Shown piece after piece: positions 7,461 through 14,727 of a stretch of DNA of 27,764 bases. Below the pieces are notes generated by a model. It saw nothing but the letters and a program-made list of their open reading frames with translations, was not told where the DNA came from and ran no database searches. The position numbers were made by a program, and so were the translations under genes. The DNA is from an uncultured Collinsella sp. (GTDB taxonomy: Bacteria > Actinomycetota > Coriobacteriia > Coriobacteriales > Coriobacteriaceae), in assembly GCA_934646865.1 (NCBI GenBank), contig CAKUEU010000020.1, positions 1 through 27,764 of the forward strand. The letters are read 5' to 3'. Position 1 is the stretch's first letter; the number at the start of each line of letters is the position of its first letter.

Positions 7461-8261
7461 ATGAGCGCAAATCCGCTGCTTTCCATCGAGGGTCTGACCG
7501 CCTCCGTGGACGAGAAGACCATCCTCCACAACGTCAACCTTAACGTCGCCGCCGGCGAGACCCACGTGCTGATGGGCCCCAACGGCGCCGGCAAGTCCAC
7601 CCTCGGCCACCTGGTCATGGGCGACCCCGTCTACACCGTCAACGACGGCCGCATCGTCTTTGACGGCCAGGACATCACCGAGCTCACCACCGACAAGCGC
7701 TCGCGCGCCGGCCTGTTCCTGAGCTTCCAGGCCCCGGTCGAGATCCCGGGCGTGCCGCTGTCGAGCTTCCTTCGCGCCAGCATCGCCGGCCGCCCCGGCC
7801 TGGAGATGAAGGGCAAGGAGTTCCGCCGTCGCGTGAAGGAGCTCGCAGCCGAGCTCAACATGGACACCGCCTACCTCAACCGCGAGCTGGGCGTGGGCTT
7901 CTCGGGCGGCGAGAAGAAGAAGGTCGAGATGCTCCAGCTTCTGCTGCTGCAGCCCAAGCTCGCCATCCTGGACGAGACCGACTCGGGCCTGGACGTCGAC
8001 GCGCTTTCCACCGTCAGCCACGGCATGGATGCCTACCGCAAGAGCTGCGACGGCTCCATGCTCATCATCACGCACAACACGCGCATCCTGGAGCACCTGG
8101 ATGTCGACCGCGTCCACGTTATGGTCAAGGGCCACATCGTGCGCGAGGACGATGCCTCGCTCATCCCCTGGATCGATAAGAATGGCTTTGAGACCTTCGA
8201 GCGCGAGGCCGCCGAGCAGCGCGCCCAGGCCGAAGCCGCCGCTGCCGAGCAGCAGGCGTAA
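7461..8261 (+). CDS. sufC: SufC, Fe-S assembly ATPase
   Basis: The 266-residue ABC-type ATPase of the SufBCD scaffold. It uses ATP to drive conformational change in SufB-SufD during cluster assembly in the cytoplasm. Walker A is GPNGAGKST (residues 39-47), the signature is FSGGEKKKVEML (from 147), and Walker B is LAILDETDSGLD with the SufC-typical Asp after the catalytic Glu-Thr. The C-terminus has an Ala/Glu-rich tail. ATG 7461, after GAGAGGG, is preferred to the in-frame ATG 7431, which has no ribosome site and would add ten non-homologous residues. First gene of the suf operon; sufB follows after 12 bp. Confidence 0.96.
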   Translation: MSANPLLSIEGLTASVDEKTILHNVNLNVAAGETHVLMGPNGAGKSTLGHLVMGDPVYTVNDGRIVFDGQDITELTTDKRSRAGLFLSFQAPVEIPGVPLSSFLRASIAGRPGLEMKGKEFRRRVKELAAELNMDTAYLNRELGVGFSGGEKKKVEMLQLLLLQPKLAILDETDSGLDVDALSTVSHGMDAYRKSCDGSMLIITHNTRILEHLDVDRVHVMVKGHIVREDDASLIPWIDKNGFETFEREAAEQRAQAEAAAAEQQA

Positions 8262-8273
8262 AGGGGCGACGCA

Positions 8274-9686
8274 ATGACCAAGAACCGCTCCGAGGTCGCG
8301 GACATCGACCGCAGCCTCTACGACTTCACCTATGGCGAGGAGGGATTCGAGCGCCTCGACGCCGGCATCACGCCCGACATCGTGCGCGAGATCAGTGCCA
8401 AGAAGGACGAGCCGCAGTGGATGCTCGACCTGCGCCTGAAGTCCCTCGAGATCTTCAACCGTTTTCCCGACCCGACGTGGGGTCCCTCCATCGAGGGCCT
8501 GGACATGGACAACATCGTCACCTACGTCAAGCCTAACACCGACCAAAAGCACGACTGGGAGTCGGTGCCCGACGACATCAAGAACACCTTTGAGCGCCTG
8601 GGTATCCCCGAGGCCGAGCGCAGCTACCTGGCGGGCGTCGGCGCGCAGTACGACTCCGAGCTGGTCTACCACAACATGCAGGACACCGCGTCCAAGATGG
8701 GCATCGTCTACTCCGGTATCGAGGAGGCCCTGCACGACCCGCAGTGGGAGCCGCTCATCCACGAGAAGTTCATGACGCTCATCCCGCCCACCGACCACAA
8801 GTTTGCGGCCCTGCACGGCGCCGTGTGGTCGGGCGGCTCATTTGTCTACGTGCCCAAGGGCACCAAGCTCGACTTCCCGCTGCAAAGCTACTTCCGCCTC
8901 AACGCCAAGGGCGCCGGCCAGTTTGAGCACACGCTCATCATCGTCGAGGACGACGCCGACCTGCACTTTATCGAAGGTTGCTCCGCGCCCAAGTACAACG
9001 TGGCCAACCTCCACGCCGGCGCCGTCGAGCTCTTTGTGGGCAAGCGCGCGCACCTGCGCTACTCGACCATCGAGAACTGGTCCAAGAACATGTACAACCT
9101 CAACACCAAGCGTGCGCGCGTGGACGAGGACGGCGACATCGAGTGGATCAGCGGCTCCTTCGGCAGCCACGTGGGCTACCTCTACCCCATGAGCGTGCTC
9201 AACGGCCGCCGCGCCCGCTCGAGCTTTACCGGCATCACCTTTGCAGGCGCCGGCCAGAACCTCGACACCGGCTGCAAGGTCGTGCTCAACGCGCCCGAGA
9301 CCTCGGCGACCGTCGAGACCAAGGGTATCTCCAAGAGCGGCGGCATCCAGACCTTCCGCAGCTCCATCGTGGCCACGCCCAAGGCCGAGGGCTCCAAGGC
9401 AACCGTGAGCTGCCAGTCGCTGATGCTCGACGACCAGAGCCGCTCCGATACCATCCCGGCCATGGACATCCGCGCCAAAAACGTCGACATCGGCCACGAG
9501 GCAACCATCGGCCGCATTGGCGACGACAAGGTCTTCTACCTCATGAGCCGCGGCATCTCGGAGGAAGAGGCCCGCACCATGATCGTCAACGGCTTTGCCA
9601 ACCCGGTCTCCAAGGAGCTACCGCTGGAGTACGCCGTCGAGATGAACAACTTGATCAAGCTCGAGATGGAAGGAGCGATCGGATAA
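8274..9686 (+). CDS. sufB: SufB, Fe-S scaffold subunit
   Basis: A 470-residue beta-helix protein on which nascent Fe-S clusters form together with SufC and SufD. The length is normal for the family. The core includes VWSGGSFVYVPKGTKLDFPLQ truncated here as VWSGGSFVYVPKG, then HYIEG-type HFIEGCSAP and the conserved end GHEATIGRIGDDKVFYLMSR followed by GISEEEARTMIVNGF. The ribosome site AAGGGGCG precedes ATG 8274. Its TAA shares a base with the sufD ATG (TAATG), so translation of the two is probably coupled. Confidence 0.96.
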   Translation: MTKNRSEVADIDRSLYDFTYGEEGFERLDAGITPDIVREISAKKDEPQWMLDLRLKSLEIFNRFPDPTWGPSIEGLDMDNIVTYVKPNTDQKHDWESVPDDIKNTFERLGIPEAERSYLAGVGAQYDSELVYHNMQDTASKMGIVYSGIEEALHDPQWEPLIHEKFMTLIPPTDHKFAALHGAVWSGGSFVYVPKGTKLDFPLQSYFRLNAKGAGQFEHTLIIVEDDADLHFIEGCSAPKYNVANLHAGAVELFVGKRAHLRYSTIENWSKNMYNLNTKRARVDEDGDIEWISGSFGSHVGYLYPMSVLNGRRARSSFTGITFAGAGQNLDTGCKVVLNAPETSATVETKGISKSGGIQTFRSSIVATPKAEGSKATVSCQSLMLDDQSRSDTIPAMDIRAKNVDIGHEATIGRIGDDKVFYLMSRGISEEEARTMIVNGFANPVSKELPLEYAVEMNNLIKLEMEGAIG

Positions 9687-10957
9687 TGAAACAGACCACG
9701 AACACCGCTGCTACCACGCTTGAACAGGTCAACGCGATGCCCGCAGCTACCTGGGGCTGGCTGAAGATGAACCAGACCAAGCTCGAGCTCTCTGACGAGC
9801 TTGCTACCGCTCCTACCGAGGCCGTTGAGGTCGAGGGCCTGGACAAGCAGCTCCTCGGCGCGGACGACGCGTTCGACAACGCTATGGATGCCGTGGTCGA
9901 ACGCTTCCCCGAGCGCCGCGCCTCCGCCCCCGGCGATACCGCCGATCGCGCGCGCATCACGCCCGAGACCGAGCTCGACGTGCCCGCCACCTCTGTCTAC
10001 CAGGCAGGCGCCATCAAGCTCGAGGAGGAGCTCTCCCCCGCCGAGGCCTTCGAGACTGGCATGGGCGAGGCCGCCTACACCTACCTGGCAGAGCACGCCA
10101 CCAAGCGCGTCGTCATCGATGTGCCCACATACAAGCACGCCACGGCCACCGTGCGCGTGAGTGGCGTCGACGCAGCGGCTGCGATTGCAGCTATCGACGT
10201 CGTCGCCCGCCCGCAGGCAACGCTCGACCTGAACATCGCCCTGGACTCCCCCGTTACCGGCGAGGGCGTCGTGGGCTCCGTGCTGCGCGTGTGCGCCCAC
10301 GAGTACGCCACCGTCAACGTGACCTGCACGCAGACGCTCGACGATAGTTGGATCGCACTCGACGACACCGGCCTGTTTTTGGACGAGGGCGCGCGCGTCA
10401 ACGTACAGCACACCGTCCTGGGTGCCGGCGCCAGCGCCACCGGCCTTGCTGGCGACCTGCTGGGCGACACCGCCAAGGTGACGATCGACACCGATTACCT
10501 GGGCGCCCGCGAGCAAGTGCGCGACTTTAACTACGAGCTGCGCCACCGCGGCCGCAAGACCGAGTGCGAGATCGACGCCAACGGCGTGCTGACCGGCACG
10601 TCCAAGAAGGTCTACCGCGGCACCATCGACCTCGTGCACGGCTGCAAGGGTGCCGTCGGCACCGAGCGCGAGACCGTGTTGCTGGCCAACAAGGGCGTCG
10701 ACAACAAGACCGTCCCCGTCATCCTGTGCGACGAGGACGACGTCGCCGGCAACCACGGCGCCACCATCGGCCATGTCCGCGACGAGCAGCTGTTCTACCT
10801 CGCCTGCCGCGGCCTCGACCAAAATGCCGCCGAGGACCTGTTCATCCGCGCCAAGCTGGAGGACGCCGCGCTTTCCGCCACCGATGAGCGCACCCGCGCC
10901 GCCGTCGTCCGTCTGGGCAACAACCTGATCGATAACTTTGAAGAGGAGCTCGCATGA
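9686..10957 (+). CDS. sufD: SufD, Fe-S scaffold subunit
   Basis: A 423-residue paralogue of SufB that forms the SufB-SufC-SufD complex and helps acquire iron. The N-terminal half is poorly conserved, as usual. The C-terminal beta-helix shows VYRGTIDLVHGCKGAVGTER and NHGATIGHVRDEQLFYLACR, whose His in NHGATIGH corresponds to the functionally important SufD His. The reading frame is open far upstream inside sufB, but the start at 9686 is set by GGAAGGAGCG and the TAATG junction. The last four bases overlap the sufS start (ATGA). No oddities. Confidence 0.93.
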   Translation: MKQTTNTAATTLEQVNAMPAATWGWLKMNQTKLELSDELATAPTEAVEVEGLDKQLLGADDAFDNAMDAVVERFPERRASAPGDTADRARITPETELDVPATSVYQAGAIKLEEELSPAEAFETGMGEAAYTYLAEHATKRVVIDVPTYKHATATVRVSGVDAAAAIAAIDVVARPQATLDLNIALDSPVTGEGVVGSVLRVCAHEYATVNVTCTQTLDDSWIALDDTGLFLDEGARVNVQHTVLGAGASATGLAGDLLGDTAKVTIDTDYLGAREQVRDFNYELRHRGRKTECEIDANGVLTGTSKKVYRGTIDLVHGCKGAVGTERETVLLANKGVDNKTVPVILCDEDDVAGNHGATIGHVRDEQLFYLACRGLDQNAAEDLFIRAKLEDAALSATDERTRAAVVRLGNNLIDNFEEELA

Positions 10958-12279
10958 TCGACACCGAGCACGTTAAATGCGATACCTGCACAGCACCGGA
11001 GCCTATGGTGCTCGACGCTAGCGACGAGGCTTCGCGCGGCTGGCCTGCCGTAGACATCGAGACTAATCCCTACAAGGCGCAGTTCCCGCTGTTCCAGCAG
11101 CATCCCGAGATCGCCTTCCTCGATAGCGCCGCCACCGCGCAGCGCCCCGCCTGTGTGCTCGACGCCGAGCGCGACTTCTACCAGCGCATGAACGCCAACC
11201 CCCTGCGCGGCCTGTACTCGCTGTCCGTCGAGGCCACCGACGCCATCGCGAAGGTCCGCCAGCAGATCGCCGACCTCATCGGCGCTGCCCAGGCCAACGA
11301 GGTCGTCTTCACCCGCAACACGAGCGAGTCGCTCAACCTGGTCGCCAAGAGCTTTGCGCCAACGGTGTTGGAGCCCGGTGACGAGGTCGTCATCACCATC
11401 ATGGAGCACCACTCTAACCTGATTCCGTGGCAGCAGGTCTGCCGCGAGACCGGCGCCAAGCTCGTCTATCTCTACCCCACCAAGACCGGCCAGCTCACCA
11501 CTGAGGAGGTTCTTGCCAAGGTGGGTCCCAAGACCAAAATTCTGGCCGTGGGCCAGGTCTCCAACGTGCTGGGCGTCGCGAACCCGGTCAAGAACCTCGG
11601 CAAGCTCGTGCACAAGTACGGCGGCTATCTGGTCGTCGACGGCGCGCAGTCGCTACCGCACATGCCGGTCGATGTGGCCGACCTGGGCGCCGACTTCTTT
11701 GCCTTTAGCGCGCACAAGGCCATGGGCCCCATGGGCATCGGCGTGCTGTGGGGCAAGATGGACCTGCTCAACGCCATGCCGCCCATGCTGACCGGCGGCG
11801 AGATGATCGATTCGGTCACCGAGCAGGACGCTGTCTGGGCACCCGTCCCCGAGAAGTTCGAGGCCGGCACGCAAGACGCCGCCGGCATCTTCGCCACGGG
11901 TGCGGCTCTCGATTACCTGGTTAACACCGTGGGTTATGAGAATATCCAGGCCCGAGAGCAGGCACTCGTCCACTACCTGATGGGCGAACTCATGCAACTC
12001 GACTCTGTCCAGATCATCGGCTCCATCTATTGGGATAACCACCACGGTGTCGTAAGCTTCAACGTCAAGGGCATCCACCCGCACGACGTCGCGAGCATCA
12101 TGGACATGGACGGCGTCTGCATCCGAGCCGGCCACCATTGCGCACAGCCGCTGCTCACCTGGCTGGGCGTCGAGAACCTTGCCTGCTGCCGCGCCAGCGT
12201 GGCCTTCTACAACGACAAGGCCGATATCGATAAGTTCATCGCCGGCCTGCATCACGTTTGGAGCACGTTCAATGGGTAA
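10954..12279 (+). CDS. sufS: SufS, PLP-dependent cysteine desulfurase
   Basis: A 441-residue group II cysteine desulfurase that takes sulfur from L-cysteine as a persulfide. PLP binds the Lys in FSAHKAMGPMG (Lys255). The catalytic Cys is in IRAGHHCAQP (Cys396), the SufS-type motif. Other family features are FTRNTSESLNLVA and EHHSNLIPWQ. Residues 1-35 form an extension with a CxxC pair (CDTC, Cys9/Cys12), not usual in SufS; homology begins near ETNPYKAQFPLF. The start overlaps sufD by four bases (ATGA) behind AAGAGGAGC. The end overlaps sufU by eight bases, matching the known SufS-SufU partnership. Confidence 0.95.
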   Translation: MIDTEHVKCDTCTAPEPMVLDASDEASRGWPAVDIETNPYKAQFPLFQQHPEIAFLDSAATAQRPACVLDAERDFYQRMNANPLRGLYSLSVEATDAIAKVRQQIADLIGAAQANEVVFTRNTSESLNLVAKSFAPTVLEPGDEVVITIMEHHSNLIPWQQVCRETGAKLVYLYPTKTGQLTTEEVLAKVGPKTKILAVGQVSNVLGVANPVKNLGKLVHKYGGYLVVDGAQSLPHMPVDVADLGADFFAFSAHKAMGPMGIGVLWGKMDLLNAMPPMLTGGEMIDSVTEQDAVWAPVPEKFEAGTQDAAGIFATGAALDYLVNTVGYENIQAREQALVHYLMGELMQLDSVQIIGSIYWDNHHGVVSFNVKGIHPHDVASIMDMDGVCIRAGHHCAQPLLTWLGVENLACCRASVAFYNDKADIDKFIAGLHHVWSTFNG

Positions 12280-12706
12280 TCTGTACACCTCCACCACGTT
12301 TATGGAGCACAACTCGCACCCCGACTATAAGTACGAGATGGACGCTCCCACGCACGAGCACGACGGCATCAACCCCAGTTGCGGCGATGAGCTCACCTTG
12401 CAGCTGCGTGTCGAGAACGACGTGATTGAGGAGGCTTCCTTTACCGGTCACGGCTGCGCCATCAGCCAGGCCAGCGCCGACATCATGGCCGACCTCATCA
12501 CCGGCGAGACGGTCGAGGAGGCACGCCGCCTGGCCGGGCTCTTCCTAGCCATGATCCGTGGCGAGCAGCTTTCCGAGGAGGACCTGGAAGACCTGGACGA
12601 AGCCGCCCAGCTCCAGGACATCTCGCACATGCCCGCCCGCGTCAAGTGCGCCGAACTCGCCTGGCGCACCCTCGACGGCATGCTCACGGGACAAACTAAT
12701 CAGTAG
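12272..12706 (+). CDS. sufU: SufU, zinc-dependent sulfurtransferase partner of SufS
   Basis: A 144-residue IscU-fold protein. In Gram-positive bacteria SufU binds zinc and accepts persulfide sulfur from SufS. The expected ligands are present: Cys37 and Asp39 (PSCGDEL), Cys62 (GHGCAIS) and Cys126 (RVKCAELAW). A roughly 18-20 residue insertion between the last two Cys regions, containing SEEDLEDLDE, marks SufU rather than IscU. The start ATG 12272 lies inside the sufS 3' end, with GGAG ten bases before it. The last codons and stop lie inside a 29-bp dyad (12688-12716), a clear overlap of coding and putative regulatory DNA. Confidence 0.94.
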   Translation: MGNLYTSTTFMEHNSHPDYKYEMDAPTHEHDGINPSCGDELTLQLRVENDVIEEASFTGHGCAISQASADIMADLITGETVEEARRLAGLFLAMIRGEQLSEEDLEDLDEAAQLQDISHMPARVKCAELAWRTLDGMLTGQTNQ

Positions 12707-12716
12707 TATTTGTCCC
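12688..12716. promoter_or_regulatory. 29-bp dyad, copy 3, across the sufU stop codon
   Basis: Arms GGGACAAACT and TATTTGTCCC span 29 bp, with a perfect outer 7-bp inversion. It nearly matches copy 1 and also shares central bases (CAG..AGTATT). It covers the last six sufU codons and the stop, and lies before the operon terminator, where an ordinary promoter operator is not expected. Confidence 0.6.
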
Positions 12717-12733
12717 AATCTGAAGTATTTTGG

Positions 12734-12770
12734 TGGCCGAATCGCTTGGCATGAGCGGTTCGGCCATTTT
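12734..12770 (+). terminator. suf operon terminator
   Basis: TGGCCGAATCGCT pairs with AGCGGTTCGGCCA (one T-G wobble) around the loop TGGCATG and is followed by TTTTCTAAT. It is a strong intrinsic terminator 27 bp after the sufU stop. Its T tract touches the 3' end of the convergent transposase gene. Confidence 0.88.
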
Positions 12771-13571
12771 CTAATCCGAGCCTTCGCTTTGAGCCCTGCC
12801 CCGTGCAAAGGCACGCACGATACGAGAAGCGGTACTTTTGCTAATCCCCGTATACCGCTCAATCTGTCGCACCGTATAGCCAGCTTCGTGCAGGGCAAAA
12901 ACAATTCCGTCGCGTTGCGCGGGCGGCGCAGCTTTAAGTCTGTCGAGCGGAACCCCGAGCCCCTTCACCATCTTGTCGGCAAACGCATGCCGTTCCCATT
13001 CCGTCTCATCCATATCGTGAATCACGGGGTCGGCGCCGTCGGGCGTCGCCAGCGAATAGGCGATGAAGCCCTCGGCAGAACCAAAGAGCTCAAGCACCGC
13101 AGACGGATCCGAAAAGTCCATCGTCGCATCATCATCAAACGCTCGCAGATACTCAGCAAAGCTACTCCACGGATAGCGTTCGATCAAAGCGATGCCCGCC
13201 TCCTGCGGATTGGCATGCACATAGCGAATCGCCGCCATCAGATGCCGGTCGGTATCGAGCGAGCGACGATCAAAGCGATTCTGGAACAGATGGCCCGTAC
13301 GCCCCGTGCGCTTATTGAACCGACGCGCGTAGGTCAAAAGCAACCGATGCATGGCCGCGCTCATCCTGTCCTCGTAATCCGCAAGCACCAAATGCACGTG
13401 GTTGCCCATGAGACACCACGCCACAATCGTTACCTGGGCATCGCGGCAGCAGTCACGCGTCAGCTTCAAGAACTCACGCCGGTCCTCATCGCTCTCAAAG
13501 ATCAGCTGCTTGCCCGTCCCACGAGCACAAACATAGTAATAGCCGGTAACGGTCCTCCAAACGCGCTGCAC
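12771..13571 (-). CDS. REP-associated tyrosine transposase (RayT/Y1-type)
   Basis: A 266-residue HUH endonuclease related to IS200/IS605 TnpA. Family members nick single-stranded DNA and are often domesticated single-copy genes linked to REP palindromes. The HUH pair is in MGNHVHLVL (His58, His60) and the likely nucleophile is Tyr81 in LLLTYARRFNKR, followed by GHLFQNRF and YVHANP. The C-terminus (about 215-255) adds a helix-turn-helix, YTVRQIERYTGISKSTASRI. The start is GTG 13571 behind GAAGGGAG. No IS ends or target duplication are visible, so it is probably not an active insertion sequence. A 12-bp inverted repeat lies 80 bp upstream. Confidence 0.85.
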   Translation of the reverse strand: MQRVWRTVTGYYYVCARGTGKQLIFESDEDRREFLKLTRDCCRDAQVTIVAWCLMGNHVHLVLADYEDRMSAAMHRLLLTYARRFNKRTGRTGHLFQNRFDRRSLDTDRHLMAAIRYVHANPQEAGIALIERYPWSSFAEYLRAFDDDATMDFSDPSAVLELFGSAEGFIAYSLATPDGADPVIHDMDETEWERHAFADKMVKGLGVPLDRLKAAPPAQRDGIVFALHEAGYTVRQIERYTGISKSTASRIVRAFARGRAQSEGSD

Positions 13572-13651
13572 GGCGCTCCCTTCGCCAGAGTCTGCTTACC
13601 ATCCAATACATCACGATTGAAACGTGCCATCAAAACATTCACGCAAAATGG

Positions 13652-13691
13652 CGCTCGTCAACGATAAAAGGCGGCAAACCGTCGACGAGCG
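13652..13691. repeat. Inverted repeat upstream of the transposase gene (REP-like candidate)
   Basis: CGCTCGTCAACG (13652-13663) and CGTCGACGAGCG (13680-13691) pair with one mismatch around a 16-base loop. The hairpin lies 80 bp upstream of the RayT start, where REP targets of these enzymes are often found. The rest of the 403-bp gap to the next gene holds AT-rich DNA and the promoter and leader listed below. Confidence 0.45.
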
Positions 13692-13875
13692 GCATCATAG
13701 CCACAGGTAAGACACCATTACCTTCCCAAAAACTGACCAATAGCTTGACCAGAACTGATCCTCTACAACATATCACTCGACAACAGACTATCTAATTAAA
13801 CCGTTTCAATTAAAACTTCCGCGCTTCTCGCTACGAAAACTGAGCCGTTCGCCGAATATTCCGTGCATTTCGCGG

Positions 13876-13974
13876 TATTATAGGGGCTGCATGTCATGTC
13901 CCTTTCGAAGGGTCGCCCGGCAATCGCCAGCCACGACCCCCAGACGGGACGCCAACACGATAGAGAGGAGAGGC
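13876..13974 (+). promoter_or_regulatory. Promoter -10 and structured leader of the NifU-like/GGGtGRT operon
   Basis: TATTAT at 13876-13881 is a likely -10; no convincing -35 is seen. The roughly 85-nt leader can form CCCTT-TCG-AAGGG (13900-13912) or, sharing the same GGG, GGGTCG (13910-13915) with CGACCC (13934-13939). GTCCC (13898-13902) can also pair with GGGAC (13946-13950). These helices compete, as in an attenuator or riboswitch, but no known class is recognised. A strong ribosome site (GAGAGGAGAGG) follows. Confidence 0.4.
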
Positions 13975-14709
13975 ATGCAGTACTCACAGGAAGTGGAGAA
14001 CATGTGCCCCGTTGCCAAGGGTGCATACCACGGCCCCGCACCCATCCCCGAGGAGGGCAAGTGGGTCCAGGCTAAGGAGATTTCCGACATCTCCGGTCTT
14101 ACGCACGGTGTGGGTTGGTGCGCACCTCAGCAGGGCGCCTGCAAGCTCACGCTGAACGTCAAGGACGGCATCATCGAGGAGGCCCTCGTTGAGACCATCG
14201 GCTGCTCGGGCATGACCCACTCTGCCGCCATGGCTTCCGAGATCCTTCCCGGTAAGACCATCCTCGAGGCCCTCAACACCGACCTCGTCTGCGACGCCAT
14301 CAACGTTGCTATGCGCGAGATCTTCCTGCAGATCGTTTACGGCCGCAGCCAGACCGCGTTCTCCGAGGGCGGCCTGCCCGTGGGCGCCTCCCTCGACGAC
14401 CTCGGCAAGGGCCTTCGCTCTCAGGTCGGCACCATGTTCGGCACCAAGGCCAAGGGCGCTCGTTACCTCGAGCTCGCTCAGGGCTACGTCACCCGCATGG
14501 CTCTCAACGACAAGAACGAGATCATCGCGTTCGAGTTCCTGAACCTCGGCAAGTTCACCGACGCCGTCAAGGCCGGTAAGACCCCCGAGGAGGCCATCGC
14601 TGGCGCTATGGGCCACTATGGTCAGTGGGAGAACGCTGCCAAGTACATCGACCCGCGCACCGACGAGGAGACTCACTCCGTCGCCAGCGTGTTCCCGGTT
14701 CACGAGTAG
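13975..14709 (+). CDS. NifU/IscU-like Fe-S scaffold protein partnered with GGGtGRT
   Basis: A 244-residue protein with a NifU N-terminal-like (IscU-fold) region, longer than SufU or IscU. Cysteines at 11, 49, 56, 77 and 106 are available; C49 (GVGWCAPQ), C77 (TIGCSGMTHS) and C106 (DLVCDAIN) occupy positions like the three scaffold Cys. The C-terminal 100 residues (GARYLELAQGYVTRMALNDK...GHYGQWENAAKYIDP, in pieces) are an extra domain I do not recognise elsewhere. ATG 13975 has a very strong ribosome site; an upstream ATG (13891) lies in the leader and is rejected. The stop is 18 bp before the GGGtGRT gene. A cluster-assembly or delivery role is inferred. Confidence 0.82.
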   Translation: MQYSQEVENMCPVAKGAYHGPAPIPEEGKWVQAKEISDISGLTHGVGWCAPQQGACKLTLNVKDGIIEEALVETIGCSGMTHSAAMASEILPGKTILEALNTDLVCDAINVAMREIFLQIVYGRSQTAFSEGGLPVGASLDDLGKGLRSQVGTMFGTKAKGARYLELAQGYVTRMALNDKNEIIAFEFLNLGKFTDAVKAGKTPEEAIAGAMGHYGQWENAAKYIDPRTDEETHSVASVFPVHE

Positions 14710-14727
14710 AAAGGGAGGGAAATAACT

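Noticed and set aside
7413..8816. Long minus-strand frame opposite sufC and sufB, and similar ones opposite sufB/sufD/sufS
   Set aside because: They are shadows of highly conserved suf genes, with Val/Leu/Gly-rich translations of no family.
8978..9685. In-frame upstream extension of sufD through sufB
   Set aside because: The open frame upstream of 9686 is sufB read in another frame; the TAATG junction and ribosome site fix the sufD start.
12558..13667. Plus-strand 369-codon frame from the end of sufU across the transposase
   Set aside because: It passes the suf terminator and lies antisense to a clear RayT gene; no family resemblance.
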